Assembly: GCA_963576565.1 (NCBI GenBank)
Contig: OY755046.1
Coordinates: 59,251,471 to 59,315,470 of the forward strand
Direction of reading: 5' to 3'
Length of the DNA stretch: 64,000 bases
From: Aspidapion aeneum
Lineage: Eukaryota > Arthropoda > Insecta > Coleoptera > Brentidae
The translations under genes were made by a program, and so were the position numbers. Below, piece by piece: positions 13,765 to 23,929 of this stretch. Each line of letters starts with the position of its first letter. Within the stretch, counting starts at the first letter, position 1. The notes beneath the pieces are model-generated. The model was not told where the DNA came from, made no database searches, and worked only from the letters and a program-made list of their open reading frames with translations.

Positions 13765-15185
13765 GGTTTAGAACGTTTTTCTACGTTGTCCGACGCCTAT
13801 TCTCCACCTCCTTCAATCCCGAGTTCAATCCTGACAATCATCTTCTGTCAGATTTTTTTGACTCATTGATCTTTGGATTGACTGTTGCCATTCTAGTTTA
13901 GGACGCCCTCTTTTTCTGCGCCCTATTGGTTGCCATTCTAGGACCTGCTTTGATAATCTTTCGTCGTTCATCCGTTGTACATGGCCGTACCATATCAGTT
14001 GTCTTTTAGGGATGTCATCCGTTATGCTTCCTTCGATTCCCATTCTTTCTTTTATGATCTCATTTCTTATGTGATCTGTTCTAGATATTCTCATTGATCT
14101 TTTTATTGCATCCATTTCGACACTTTCCATTTTTGTTTTGTATTTTTCTGTTACGCGACAAGTCTCCATACAACAGCGTGTTTTTCACCATTGTTTCATA
14201 TATGTTAAATTTTACATTCTTTTTTATCTCTCTGCTCCATAAAATACTGTTAAGACATCCAATAACCTTTTTTGCTTTTACTATTCTTTTTTCCAGTTCT
14301 TTACAGTCTGTTCCTGTCTTATCAAATGTGACACCCAAGTATACATACTCATTGCATGGAGATATTACTTGTCATTATCTAGTTCTAACTCACTGGATTC
14401 GTTTCCAATACATACCCTGGGATACACCGTAACAAGGCTTGGCTAATCCATTCATTCTCTTTGTTGTTTTGTATGTGAGCAACAAGGACTTAATCGCGAT
14501 TAGACCCATAAACGCGCTTAACTGCTTACGGTGCATATGAGGGTTAAGTACTGTGTCTTGTCCACGTTCACTGTTAATCCCCACTTTTGGTATTCTTCCA
14601 TTAACTTTCTCATCATGGAGTATATCCATGTCTTCTTTATCATTAGCTGCAATTACTTGGTCGTCGGCAAACTGTAGTGTGTATATGGTAAATCGGTCGT
14701 TAAGTTGTATTCCCATGCCGTGCACTTTACGTTTCCAGTTTTTTAGAGCTACTGCGATATATATGTTAAAAAAAGTTGGAGAGATACAACATCCCTGTTT
14801 TAAGCCTTTTGTTACCAGGAATTCTTTTGAAAGTCGATTTCCAATTTTAATTTTAGATTTTGATCCTTTGTATAGTTCTTTTATCGCTTTTATGTATGTA
14901 TGATTGATATTAGTCTGCTCTAACACTGTCCATAGTTTTTCTACTGGAACGGTATCAAATGCTTTTTGTAGGTCCACAAAGGTAACATGAGTCTCTATAT
15001 TTCTGGCGCTCCTTTTCTCAATTACTTGTTTAAGACAAAAAATATTATCATTACAAGATCTGCCTGCACGAAACCCACTTTGCTCTTCTTCTTCTTGTTC
15101 ATGAAAATCTCTATTAGATCTCTAAGAATCCTACCGTACAATCTACTTAGAGTACTGGTTACTGAAATTCCTCCGTAATTATTAC
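13765..15185 (-). pseudogene. LINE-B reverse transcriptase fragment, copy 1 (RTE-like)
   Basis: Non-LTR retrotransposon polyprotein remnant read right to left. The finger region has GFRAGRSCNDNIFCLKQ, then DLQKAFDTVP (about 14950-14977), GLKQGCCISP, and the catalytic FADD at about 14660-14671. A thumb/connection region follows (IKKNVKFNIYETMVKNTLLYG) and a C-terminal tail with RTDHIRNE, WYGHVQRMNDERL and GRRKRGRPKLEW, ending near 13780. The intact parent would carry an upstream endonuclease, which is absent, so the copy is 5'-truncated near 15185. Several frameshifts break it, and a 130-bp MITE sits at 14415-14544. RTE-like assignment is by the C-terminal motif style; the exact clade is uncertain. 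Other copies in the window: 15695-16545, 17475-18152, 31812-33925 and 63186-63645. Confidence 0.8.
14415..14544. mobile_element. 130-bp MITE inserted in LINE-B
   Basis: Begins ccctgggatacacc and ends ggtgcatatgagggt, with a TA on each side (14413-14414 and 14545-14546). The uninterrupted LINE-B at 33640-33665 reads straight through (ccaatacataagtactg), which proves the insertion and a TA target duplication. A second, better-preserved copy lies at 41771-41900. The internal 'taatcgcgatta' is itself palindromic. TA duplication points to the Tc1/mariner-pogo group, but length and ends alone do not prove it. Confidence 0.8.
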
Positions 15186-15694
15186 ACATATATCAAAACC
15201 GCGACTACACCACCTTTTGCTATAACCGATATTTTATTAAATTTAATTGCTGTACAAATTTTGCATATTGGCTCTAAACATACTATATGCAGTAAGCATA
15301 CAGATAAACTTTAGTTTTTCTGTGGCCAAAGGTAAACTTTAGTTTTTCTGTGGCATAATGTAAACCAGAAACTGTCGATTTCCCAAATATGTAATTTCTG
15401 TAGATACAGCGTTTTCATCAAACCACGACAGAGCGCATAGCCTTTGAAAAACTTCTCTCCGAGTCAAGCTTCGACTTTTTAACTGAAGCTGAAGCTGAAA
15501 GCTGAACGTGTTGCGAGGGCTGACAGGCGCGGCGCGTCAGCTGGCGAAATACTTAAGCTTTAAACGCCCCCTAAACTACCCTTAAATACAGACTGCTGCT
15601 AAAAATAATGCTCTTCAATCGATGGATACATTTTCTCCATGACCTTTGACTCACTATAGACATTTTTTTATTTCTTCTTTATACTACTACTGTT
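15186..15694. other. Noncoding, mostly unrecognised
   Basis: No gene or known repeat found. A short internal duplication ('aaactttagtttttctgtggc' type, ~15308-15352) is visible, and an 'aagctgaagctgaa' stretch near 15484. Confidence 0.4.
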
Positions 15695-16545
15695 ATGTCG
15701 TTTAGAACGTTGTCCGACGCCTATTCTTCGCCTCCTTCGATCCTGACAATCATCTTCTGTCAGGTTCGTTTGACTCATTGATCTTTGGATTGAGTGTTTA
15801 CCATTCCAGTTTAGAACGCTGCGCCCTATTGGTTGCCATTCTAGGACCTGCTTTGGTAATCTTTCATCGTTCATCCGTTGTACATGGCCGTACCATATCA
15901 GTTGTCTTTTTGTAATGTCATCCGTTATGCTTCCCTCGATTCCCATTATTTCTTTTATGGTCTCATTTCTTATATGATCTGTTCTAGATATTCTCATTGA
16001 TCTTATTATTGCATCTATTTCAACACTTTTCATTTTTGTTTTGTATTTCTCTGTTACGCGCGACAAGTCTCTATTCCATACAACAGCGTGTTTCTCACCA
16101 TTGTCTCATGTTAAACTTTACATTCCTTTTTATCTCTTTGCTCCATAAGTACAGCTGAGACATCCAATAACCTTTTTTCCTTTTACTATTCTTTTTTTTC
16201 AGTTCTTTACAGTCTGTTCCTGCTTCAAATTGCATGGAGATATTGTTTGACCATCGTCTCGTTCTAACTCATTTGATTCGCTTCCAGTACATAAGTACTG
16301 TGTCTTCTTCCGTTAACTTTCTCATCATATACTCCATGTCTTTTTCATCATTAGCTACAATTACTTGGTCGTCAGCAAACTGTAGTGCGTATATGGTAAA
16401 TCTGTCGTTAAGTTATATTACCATGCCGTGTACTAAGCCTTTCGTGCCCAAGAATTCTTTTGAAATTCGATTTCCAATTTTTATTTTTGATTTTGACCGG
16501 TTATATAGTTTTTTATCGCTATCGTATGATTGATATTAGTTTCCT
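15695..16545 (-). pseudogene. LINE-B copy 2, decayed
   Basis: C-terminal region readable as RTDHIRNETIKEIMGIEG, RQLIWYGHVQRMNDERLPKQ and DDCQDRRRR. Further upstream (higher coordinates) are scrambled pieces of the RT palm ('gcaaactgtagtgcgtatatg', about 16370-16395, the FADD region). Several deletions relative to copy 1 remove parts of the palm and thumb. Not functional. It lies in the same orientation as copy 1, about 500 bp away, so the two could descend from separate insertions or a duplication. Confidence 0.75.
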
Positions 16546-17048
16546 CTTTATACTAGACATAAACTGTTCAAAGTTGCAGAATTTCTCTCTACAAAAAAAG
16601 ATAATTTAATTTGTATCTTCGATTGCTATTCAGAAATTACATAAAACTCGCATAAAATTAAAATAATGTATTGTAGTAATTATTTTAAATTTTAATGTCA
16701 TTAAGCAGGGTAATAATTTTCCTTTTTTGTCTTTTTTCTGGAAAACGGTTAGAGATACAAAAAATTGCAAGAAATCAAAAAGTTTGTGAATAAAACAAAG
16801 AATCCATTTTATATTATTTAATCTGCCATTGGCTTACTGCAAAAAAGTTCTGGGGGAAAGAAGGGGGCCCAACCCCTGAAAAATATCACCCTGTAGTTTT
16901 TTACTGATATTTGAAATCCTTAATGATGTGCGCCTTGTAGCCAAATACAAGTTCCAAATTTGAGCCAAGCATCTCAAAAACTGCACGAGCTATAAAGAAA
17001 AAACGAACAAAAAATTGAAATTTTTGGAGGTGAAGTCAAAGACTAAAT
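16546..17048. other. Noncoding DNA
   Basis: No gene seen. A 'tatcaccctgtag' word near 16886-16898 marks the edge of a dispersed repeat of the CAGGGTG type. Confidence 0.35.
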
Positions 17049-17341
17049 AAATTAATTTTCGGAATAATCCTCAGAAAGAGGTCATGGTAGGTAGGTTATC
17101 TTTCCGCCTTGTTAGGGTTCATCAGTACGGTTCAACTACAGTAGATGGACCGGGAATGAAAGAAGATGAAAACTGAAAAGGAAAAATGAAATGTCGATAC
17201 CCACTTTAGAAAACCAACTGCCAGTTTGCAGTATCAGCTAGGGTAGTCTCGGGTTTGATACCATACAGTTGAACCCTAACAAGGCAGAACCATAATTATG
17301 TCTGCGGCTACCATGGCTGAGGATTAGCCCGAAAATTAATT
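17049..17341. mobile_element. Palindromic MITE-like repeat
   Basis: Outer inverted ends aaattaattttcgg...cctcag (17051-17076) and ctgagg...ccgaaaattaattt (17316-17341), with an inner pair gccttgttagggttcat / ttgaaccctaacaaggc. A related piece at about 51920-52085 has a 60-bp hairpin inserted in it. Noncoding. Confidence 0.55.
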
Positions 17342-17474
17342 TATCTATTGTATCTCGAAAACTAAGCACATGTGGAATCATGTTTATTTGAAGTTTTTTT
17401 CTTAAAAGCACTAAAAAAATTATCCTCTGAAGATTGGCGACATACTTTATTAACACTCTGTATATGGTAGTCAC

Positions 17475-18152
17475 TGTGAGGGTTAACAGTGAACGTGGAC
17501 AAGACACAGTACTTATGTCTTCTAAACGAATCAAGTGAGTTAGAACTAGACAACGGACAAACAATATATCCATTTAATGAGTATGTATACTTGGGTGTCG
17601 CATTTGATAAGCAGGAACCGACTGTAAAGAACTGGAAAAAAGAATAGTAAAAGCAAAAAAGGTTATTGGATGTCTTAACAGTATTTTATGGAGTAGAAAG
17701 ATAAAAAAGAATGTAAAATTAACATATATGAAACAATGGTGAAAAGCATGCTATTGTATGGAATAGAGACTTGTCGCGTAGCACAAAATACAAAGCAAAA
17801 ATGGAAAGTGTCGAAATGGATGCAATAGGAAGTTCAATGAGAATATCTAGAACAGATCATCTAAGAAATGAGATCATAAAGAAATAATGAGACTTGAGGA
17901 AAGCATAACGGATGACATCACTAAAAGACAACTGATATTGTACGGTTATGTACAACGGATGAACGACGAAAGATTACCAAAGCAGGTCCTAGAATGGCAA
18001 CCAGTAGGGCGCAAAACAGGAGGGCGTCCTAAACTGGAATGACAACAGTCAATCCGAAGATCAATGAGTCAAAAAAACCTGACAGAAGATTATTGTCAGG
18101 ATCGAAGAAGGTGGAGAATAGGCGTCGGACAACGTAGAAAATCGTTCTAAAC
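17475..18152 (+). pseudogene. LINE-B copy 3, decayed
   Basis: Plus-strand copy of the thumb and C-terminal part. It starts with text equivalent to NVDKTQYLC and SSELELDNGQT, then EYVYLGV.FDK, KRIVKAKKVIGCLNSILW, and the HIRNE, YVQRMNDERLPKQVLEWQP and RPKLEW stretches, broken by frameshifts and stops. It ends at about 18152 with GQRRKSF-like text, as the other copies do. Non-functional. Confidence 0.75.
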
Positions 18153-18171
18153 ACATAGTAGTAGTCAGTGG

Positions 18172-18357
18172 CGCACCCAGGAATATGTCTTAGGGGGGCC
18201 CGAGGCTTCTTGGGGGGGGGGGGCCGAAGCCTCATGACGTCGAATTTTAAGCTATTTTTTGTGTTTTTTTTCTGAAATATGTCGAAAATATGTAAAAAAA
18301 TCTAAGGCTTGGGGGGGGGCCCGGGCACCGCCTTCACCCCCTGGGTGCGCCCATGTC
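18172..18357. mobile_element. hAT-like MITE (CAGTGGCG type)
   Basis: Left end cagtggcgcacccagg, right end cctgggtgcgcccatg (partly eroded), with G-rich and C-rich blocks and 'gaaatatgt.gaaaatatgt' in the middle. The same architecture occurs at 34417-34610 and 43369-43572, where 8-bp duplications are readable. The duplication of this copy is not clear. Confidence 0.6.
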
Positions 18358-18464
18358 ATAGTATATGGTATTCAACTATGGGGTTGTACTAAACAGAGTA
18401 ACATACTAGAACTATGGGATGAATGTAGCTATGTATCTTATAATATTTCAATTTGTTTTTCTAA

Positions 18465-18772
18465 AGGCCGCTTGACATGGTGCATGACGCGCTGCAAATA
18501 TTTGCAAGCAAAAAATTTCGCTCAAATTGTTGCCTGCAAAAAATCTTCTATTCGTTTGACATTGTGCATGGCCATGCATTGATTCCCCAGAATCTAGGTA
18601 AAAATTCCCCAGTTTGCATGCAAGTACAGTTTGCATGCAAAAGAATGGCACCGGACCGATAAAAATGGATTGCCTGCAACAATCAGCTGGATTTGTACTG
18701 CGCATGCACCTGGGCAAAATTTCATGCCATTTGCCTGCAAATTTTATTGTCATGCACCATGTCAAGCGGCCT
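18465..18772. mobile_element. PIF/Harbinger-like MITE, 308 bp, TAA duplication
   Basis: Perfect terminal inverted repeat of about 25 bp beginning aggccgcttgacatggtgca and ending with its complement (tgcaccatgtcaagcggcct). It is flanked by TAA at 18462-18464 and 18773-18775. A 3-bp TWA target duplication is the hallmark of PIF/Harbinger. The interior repeats tttgcatgcaa and cctgcaa words. No transposase. Confidence 0.75.
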
Positions 18773-18775
18773 TAA

Positions 18776-19126
18776 TATCGTTTTTATTTCCGTTTAAACT
18801 ACAACTTTTTATAGGTATCTTTTGCGGTAAAATTGTGAAAAAAAAGGGAGAAAATATCGTAATATCGTAATAGAGCGGCGAGAGGCTCGAGAGGGGGAAA
18901 TCGGCAACAGCCGTTCGTGATATTTCCATTTTATTATCCATCATTTATGGAAAATACATGGAGAAAGGTTTGCAGCCGATTTTCACGATTTCGTCTCGGA
19001 ATCACATCAATGTGTTACCGAAAATACTTTTTATTTTTCGCCTTCAAACGTCCTGAAAAGTTTCACAGTTATTGAATTTGTCAATAAAATTTAACCGTGA
19101 AGTTTAGTACCTACCCGTGAATAAAA
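18776..19126. other. Noncoding DNA
   Basis: Nothing recognised. Short open frames only. Confidence 0.35.
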
Positions 19127-19159
19127 AAAAACAACAATTTTTCGTGGCTTAGCGGGCAT

Positions 19160-19240
19160 GATGATGATGATGATGATTCATATGTGAGTGGGCCTTGCAG
19201 CCCTTCCACTGCGACCACCAGTGGGTCTATTGTGGCTCAC
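19160..19240 (-). mobile_element. 81-bp retroposed fragment with 12-bp target duplication
   Basis: Flanked by CTTAGCGGGCAT at 19148-19159 and 19241-19252. On the minus strand the insert ends in a tandem (atc)n tail, as expected for the 3' end of a short retroposon. The body ('cactggtggtcgcagtgg', 'gcaaggcccactcac') is too short to name a family. The opposite arm of the large inverted repeat lacks this segment, confirming that it was inserted. Confidence 0.7.
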
Positions 19241-19856
19241 CTTAGCGGGCATAGAAAGATTTTTGTTTCTCTTGTATTTTTCCGTGGGCAGCTCGAAATC
19301 ATGAGTACTGTTCATTTCATCTGCTTGCCTTTTATTTTACTCTGGGTATCTTTTGTATTTGTAGATGTCGCCACTATGTGAAAGCATACGGTATCGCAGG
19401 CATTATTTATTCATTTCTCTTGAACCAATATCGTAAGATGAGATTCATGTACCGTCTCTGTAACTTTACAAAAGTGTCACATTGACCATGCAGTGTTCTG
19501 AAAAGTCCCTTAAGGACGAAACGGTTAACTGTCAACACTTAATAGGTGTCCATTAGATCTTGGACCGCCGTGGATGAACAGGGTGTCTCAATATATTTTT
19601 TCCCACCCTTTTAGACCATTAATAATTAATGTAGGAACATAAAAGAAATTGTGTTCGAATTCGCGAAATTTTTACTTTTAAATTGCATCTTGACTTTATT
19701 CCTGATGCTTACCGTATTTGACAGGCGCTCAAATTTATAGTTTTTATAAATTGGATGCTCCTTATATTATTTAATTAATAGATTAGGCTTGGAATATACT
19801 TTCCAATAATACTCCATATGTCACAGTTTTGATAAATAGTTTCTAAAATATTTGCG

Positions 19857-20235
19857 CAAGGCCAACACAAAAATAGAGGCCACGACCCTGAAAAAATCAG
19901 CTGTTCTCCCGGGGCTGAATTTTACATTGGGTCTTATGGGAGGTCAGACGTTTTTTTATGATATTTTCAAAATGGCACTACAGATTTCCGCAAAATTTCA
20001 GTAAAATATTCTCAGACACCATCCCGATATTCCACCAAAGGTTTGAAAGGAAGCAACATGATTAAAAGGTTAAAATCTTCAAGATTTAGCATTCCTTATT
20101 TTGAATTTAAATTACCCGCCATGTACCACATGCCAACTGTTATATTTGACATGTATTTGACTTTGTCATATGTGATTGTCACATTCGCTTCTGCTTTAAA
20201 CTTAATTTTTGTGTGAGCTAATGAAGCGCCCCCTG
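19857..20235 (-). mobile_element. P7 MITE, internally deleted copy
   Basis: Starts CAAGGCCAAC at 19857 and ends CCCTG at 20235. It is preceded by ATTTGCG (19850-19856). The second ATTTGCG is found at 20854-20860, displaced because another P7 copy inserted at CCCTGAT, which overlaps the end of this element and the first two bases of its duplication. Relative to full copies it has lost ~230 bp between aatgaagcg and the terminus. Confidence 0.8.
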
Positions 20236-20237
20236 AT

Positions 20238-20848
20238 CAGGGCTATCAAAATGGACGGGCCACGATCCTCCACTTTGTTGACGTCACATCCGGGGCTGAT
20301 TTTTTTTTGATGGTCACGTTACGACACAGCTGATTGTCTTTAAAATTTTGAAGGTGGAATGACGGTTCATGGATATTTGATTTTTTGTTAAATAAAGCCG
20401 TTTTTGAGATTGTTTTTACTTCATTCTGGCAGAACAATTTTTTTTAAATGTATAGTAAGCCCTAATTTTTCATAGCCGCTTCATTAGCTCACACAAAAAT
20501 TAAGTTTAAAGCAGAAGCGAATGTGACAATCACATATGACAAAGTCAAATACATGTCAAATATAACATTTGGCATGTGGTACATGGCGGGTAATTTGAAT
20601 TCAAAATAAGGAATGCTAAATTTTGAAGATTTTAGTCTTTTAATCCTGTTGCTTCCTTACAAACCTTTGGTGGAATATCGGGATGGTGTCTGAGAATATT
20701 TCACTGAAATTTTGCGGAAATCTGTAGTGCCATTTTGAAAATATCATAAAAAAACGTCTGACCTCCCATAAGACCCAATGTAAAATTCAGCCCCGGGAGA
20801 ACAGCTGATTTTTTCAGGGTCGTGGCCTCTATTTTTGTGTTGGCCTTG
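20238..20848 (+). mobile_element. P7 MITE, full copy (611 bp)
   Basis: Begins CAGGGCTATC and ends GGCCTTG. The flanking direct repeats CCCTGAT at 20231-20237 and 20849-20855 form a perfect 7-bp target duplication. Imperfect terminal inverted repeats (CAGGGCTA against CAAGGCCA), with a second inverted block ggccacga..cct just inside. Noncoding, AT-rich centre, internal 'cgcttcattagctcacac'. It inserted into the end of an older copy of the same family. Confidence 0.85.
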
Positions 20849-20871
20849 CCCTGATTTGCGATAACATTCCC

Positions 20872-21070
20872 ACTTTTGTGTTAATTTCAGTATCCTTATT
20901 TCGAATTATGTTAGTCCCCATGTATATACAGTGACAATGACAACTATTTTTTTTTAAATGTCGCTCAAAATGACAACCGGTAACGACAACAAAGTTGTGT
21001 CATTGTCACTGTTGATACATAGGGACTAACATAATTTGGAATAAGGATACTAAAATTAACACAAGAGCGG
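20872..21070. mobile_element. Palindromic MITE with ~80-bp arms
   Basis: The left arm starts cttttgtgttaattt and contains agtatccttatt, attatgttagtcc and 'cagtgacaatgacaac'. The right arm reads the complement (gtcattgtcactg, ggactaacataattt, aataaggatact, attaacacaag). Target duplication not evident. Confidence 0.65.
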
Positions 21071-21450
21071 TACTGTTATCATTGCTAATATCTCAGAAAC
21101 TATGGTTTTAAACTACGGCATATCGGGTACTTTTGGAAAATATGTTCCAAGCCTAATCTATTAATTAAATAATATAAGGAGCATCCAATTTACAAAAACT
21201 ATAAATTTGAGCGCCTGTCAAATATGGTAAGCATCAGGAATAAAGTCAAGATGCAATTTAAAAGTAAAAATTTCTCGAATTCTAACACAATTTCTTGTAT
21301 ATTCCTATATCAATTATTAATGGTCTAAAAGGGTGGGAGAAATATAATAAGACACCTTGTACAGCTTTCGAGCTGCCCACGGAAAAATACAAGAGAAACA
21401 AAATATTTCTATGTTCGCTTAGCCACGAAAATTGTTTTTTTTTTAAAATA

Positions 21451-21686
21451 AAATATAATATTTACCTATGCAGGATGGCGACTTTATATTTTTGTGGAAC
21501 ACTGCCTGCCTCTAGCGGCTTAATTAATAGTTGGTTTTTTGAAAAAAAAAACTAAAAATATGTCAACTGAATTTTTAAACGAGCTCTCTTCCTGAAGTCA
21601 AAAATATTTTGCCGGACCCCTCCGGAGGGAGTCTACCCAGCCAGAACTTTTTTTTTCAGATGGAATACCCTCACAAAACAACAACA
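21451..21686. other. Noncoding DNA
   Basis: No feature recognised. The text 'ccggacccctccggaggga' at ~21612 is a short hairpin. Confidence 0.3.
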
Positions 21687-22142
21687 AATCTGGGGGCCCG
21701 GCAGTGCCCCGCCAAGTTCGCTCGGAAACTGCTGTACCATCTTTTCTTAAAACATTTCAGCCCATGTTTGATCTATTTTAAACTCTACTTCGGAGTGAGC
21801 TACGAAACTCAAACTTTGCACAGTCGTAGATCTATTAGTCTGCCCAATTTCAGCTTTGTAGCATGTCTGGAAGTACAGTAGAATTTTGATGATCTATACA
21901 TGAGTGAGTAGATGAGTGAGTGAGTGAGTGGCAATTTCGACGTTTTTGAAATTTCGTTACTACTTTATGGAAGTTCATCAGAAACTTGGAGGGATTGTTA
22001 ACTCTATGAATATCTACAACTGCGCAAAATTTGAGTTTTGTAGCTCATTCCGAAGTAGAGTTTTAGACAGAAAAATGTTTTAAGAAAAGATTGAACAGCA
22101 GTTTACGCGAACTTGGCGGGGCACTGCCGTGCTTCCAGATCT
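21687..22142. mobile_element. Foldback-type MITE, ~455 bp
   Basis: Terminal inverted repeats of ~70 bp: left aatctgggggcccggcagtg, ccccgccaagttcgc, tcttttcttaaaacattt; right aaatgttttaagaaaaga, gcgaacttggcggggc, actgccgtgcttccagat. The centre is the 'tctgtctgg aagtacagtag' dispersed block with a gtga run. A related, more decayed copy occupies 53276-53600. Confidence 0.65.
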
Positions 22143-22289
22143 ATTGTATAATATTATATAGATAGAATTAAGTTTAAAGTTCTTGATTGATCTGTTTAAA
22201 AATTAGGAAATTATTTTCAACATTTAGTGGGGGGCAAATGCCACTCCCCGGCCTTTGTTGCGTACGCCCATGTTTTCAATAACGTTATA
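22143..22289. other. Noncoding DNA with decayed hAT-like MITE edge
   Basis: The stretch ggggggcaaatgccactcccc followed by 'gcgtacgcccatg' (about 22230-22271) resembles the right edge of the CAGTGGCG MITEs, without a readable partner. Confidence 0.3.
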
Positions 22290-22492
22290 ACATACTCAAA
22301 TACCAAATTGCAAATAATGCAAGGACCTAAAACTATAAACAACAAGTGAAATTAAAAAAAGAAAAAGAAGAAAAAGTTTTTCTGCCTTCGGCCTGGACGG
22401 GAAAATGTTTTTTTTCTTATTTTCCTTTCTTTAATTTCACTTATTGTTTATAGTTTTAGGTCCTTGCATTATTTGCAATTTGGTATTTGATA
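22290..22492. repeat. Inverted pair of SINE 3' tails
   Basis: Arms of ~80-95 bp: 'ttgcaaataatgcaagg', 'acctaaaactataaacaa', 'gtgaaattaaa' on the left and their complements on the right, around a centre 'ttctgccttcggcctgg'. The centre and arms match the tail of the tRNA-like SINE at 22630-22750, so this looks like two head-to-head SINE ends. Confidence 0.55.
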
Positions 22493-22629
22493 ATTATATT
22501 GGCAATCGTCCATTGCGATCAGAAATTTTAACACACGAAAAGGTGATCTCATGCTTTCAGACGTTGATTCTTTACGTCTAATTTGAGTTATCATACGTTT
22601 GACCGTGGGAAAGAAAAAAAATCATAGAG

Positions 22630-22750
22630 ATAAGTTGGATGACTATTTAGAATGTTTGCGTACAGAGCAAGAGGTTCCGGGTTCGAGTCCCGGCCGAAGA
22701 CAGAAAAACTTTTTTCTTATTTTTCTTTCTTTAATTTCACTTTTTGTTAC
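22630..22750 (+). mobile_element. tRNA-derived SINE head and tail
   Basis: A tRNA-like T arm (ccggg-ttcgagt-cccgg) and a plausible 5-bp anticodon stem (tttgc / gcaag, loop gtacaga) sit at about 22660-22702. They are followed by ccgaagacagaaaaac and a pyrimidine-rich tail ending 'ctttaatttcactt'. The ggttcgagtcc word is a good Pol III B box. The 5' acceptor strand does not pair with the 3' strand, so this is not a working tRNA gene. The same tail occurs twice in the palindrome just upstream. Confidence 0.6.
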
Positions 22751-23639
22751 AACATACTGTTAAACAAATAACGTCCCGTTATCCCTAATATGCGGGTGCA
22801 AAAGTACCACTTTACATCCGCTTTTGGAAACTAGAAAAAATCGAAAAACTGCTGTTCGTATAAAAAACTGATTTTTGTATAGTTATCCCAAAACCTTTAA
22901 AAAAAACTTCAAAGGGTGTTAAAGCAAGGATTTTAGCCCCAAAATGTCGCCCAAAGCCAGTTTTCAGCGAGGCGTTGGAGTGTGTAACGTTATTTCCTCT
23001 TGGGTGCCGCCGGCAGCGACCGTTTTCACACCGTTACCGTTGTTGGTGCAAAGAGAAATAATAACGTCGAGAAAATTTATAACGTGAACATTAAATTTTA
23101 AAACAACTCTTACTGCTCATACGACATAATTAACGAAAATAAATTAAAACAGGACGTGCCAAAAATAAACTGGAATTATCAATGAGATCGAAGAAGTAAA
23201 CATTCAAGATTTAATAACAACAAAGATTAAACAAAATATAAGAACAATAAAAATTACAATAAAATATTTTAAACACAAGCTGTGTAGATTACAATCGCTA
23301 GTTAAATCAATAAATAAAAAAAAATACACTATCCACTTTAGAAAAGAAATACAAATAAACAAATGAACAAACGAAATTAGATTTTACAAGGTACCGAACA
23401 TTACTTAATATACTCTTAGAAAAGGCAAGGATTAAATATTACAAAACACAAATTAATAATTATAAAGATTGTTCAAAAAATGTATGGGACCCCGTAAAAA
23501 ATATTTATTTAGAAACTATAACATCAGAAATAAATCAAATATACCTACGACAAAAACGCGATCAAAACGTCGGTAAAAATCTAGCCGTAGAAACAAAAAA
23601 ATATCAAACAATCGTTTAAAAAACAAAAAAACACTAAAA
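22751..23639. other. Noncoding DNA
   Basis: No gene recognised. 22980-23060 is GC-richer than its surroundings ('tgccgccggcagcgacc') but has no open frame of note. From ~23100 the text is A-rich on the plus strand, as LINE coding sequence often is, and may be the decayed upstream part of the LINE that follows. Confidence 0.35.
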
Positions 23640-23929
23640 AATATTTACTTTAAAACCGACTGATAAAGTAGTAGTAGTAAACAAATTATAAAACATTTTA
23701 AAAAAAACACACAAAGCACCAGGGATAGATAAAATAAAAATTGATACAATGAAAAACATAATTGACTGTATTGTAGAACCTTTGGCGAATATAATAAATA
23801 CTTATTTTAAAACTGGAGTTGTTTCTGAGCTTCTAACAATAAAACCAATATATAAAAAAAAATTTAAAAAAAGTATTGTCGAACTAACGGCGAATCTCCT
23901 TGATAACACAATTTACAAAAGTATATGAA
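23640..23929 (+). pseudogene. CR1/Jockey-like LINE, upstream RT part
   Basis: Readable as HKAPGIDKIKIDTMKN, DCIVEPLANIINTYFKTG and SELLTIKPIYK, then after a frameshift RRISLITQFTKVYE. These are the fingers and start of the palm of a CR1/Jockey-type reverse transcriptase. The frame is then replaced by RTE family A sequence (23930-24703) and resumes at about 24704 with IISKNQDGF. Frameshifts and stops make it non-functional. Confidence 0.65.

Larger units (their letters stand above)
19127..21450. repeat. Very large imperfect inverted repeat
   Basis: The left arm runs from aatttttcgtggcttagc (about 19136) through tatttttccgtgggcagctc (~19278), cccacccttttagacc (~19601) and attaatagattaggcttgg (~19775). 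The right arm reads the same words back: ccaagcctaatctattaat (~21149), ggtctaaaagggtggg (~21322), gagctgcccacggaaaaata (~21370) and gctaagccacgaaaatt-like text (~21418). The arms are separated by two nested P7 MITEs (19857-20848) and a palindromic MITE (~20872-21070). A short insertion at 19160-19240 interrupts the left arm. Noncoding. Confidence 0.75.

Noticed and set aside
14390..14540. Novel C-terminal extension of the LINE-B reverse transcriptase
   Set aside because: The extra residues come from the inserted 130-bp MITE, as shown by the uninterrupted copy at 33640.
22660..22702. Functional tRNA gene
   Set aside because: T arm and anticodon stem are good, but the acceptor stem does not pair and the 5' half is degenerate; better read as a SINE head.
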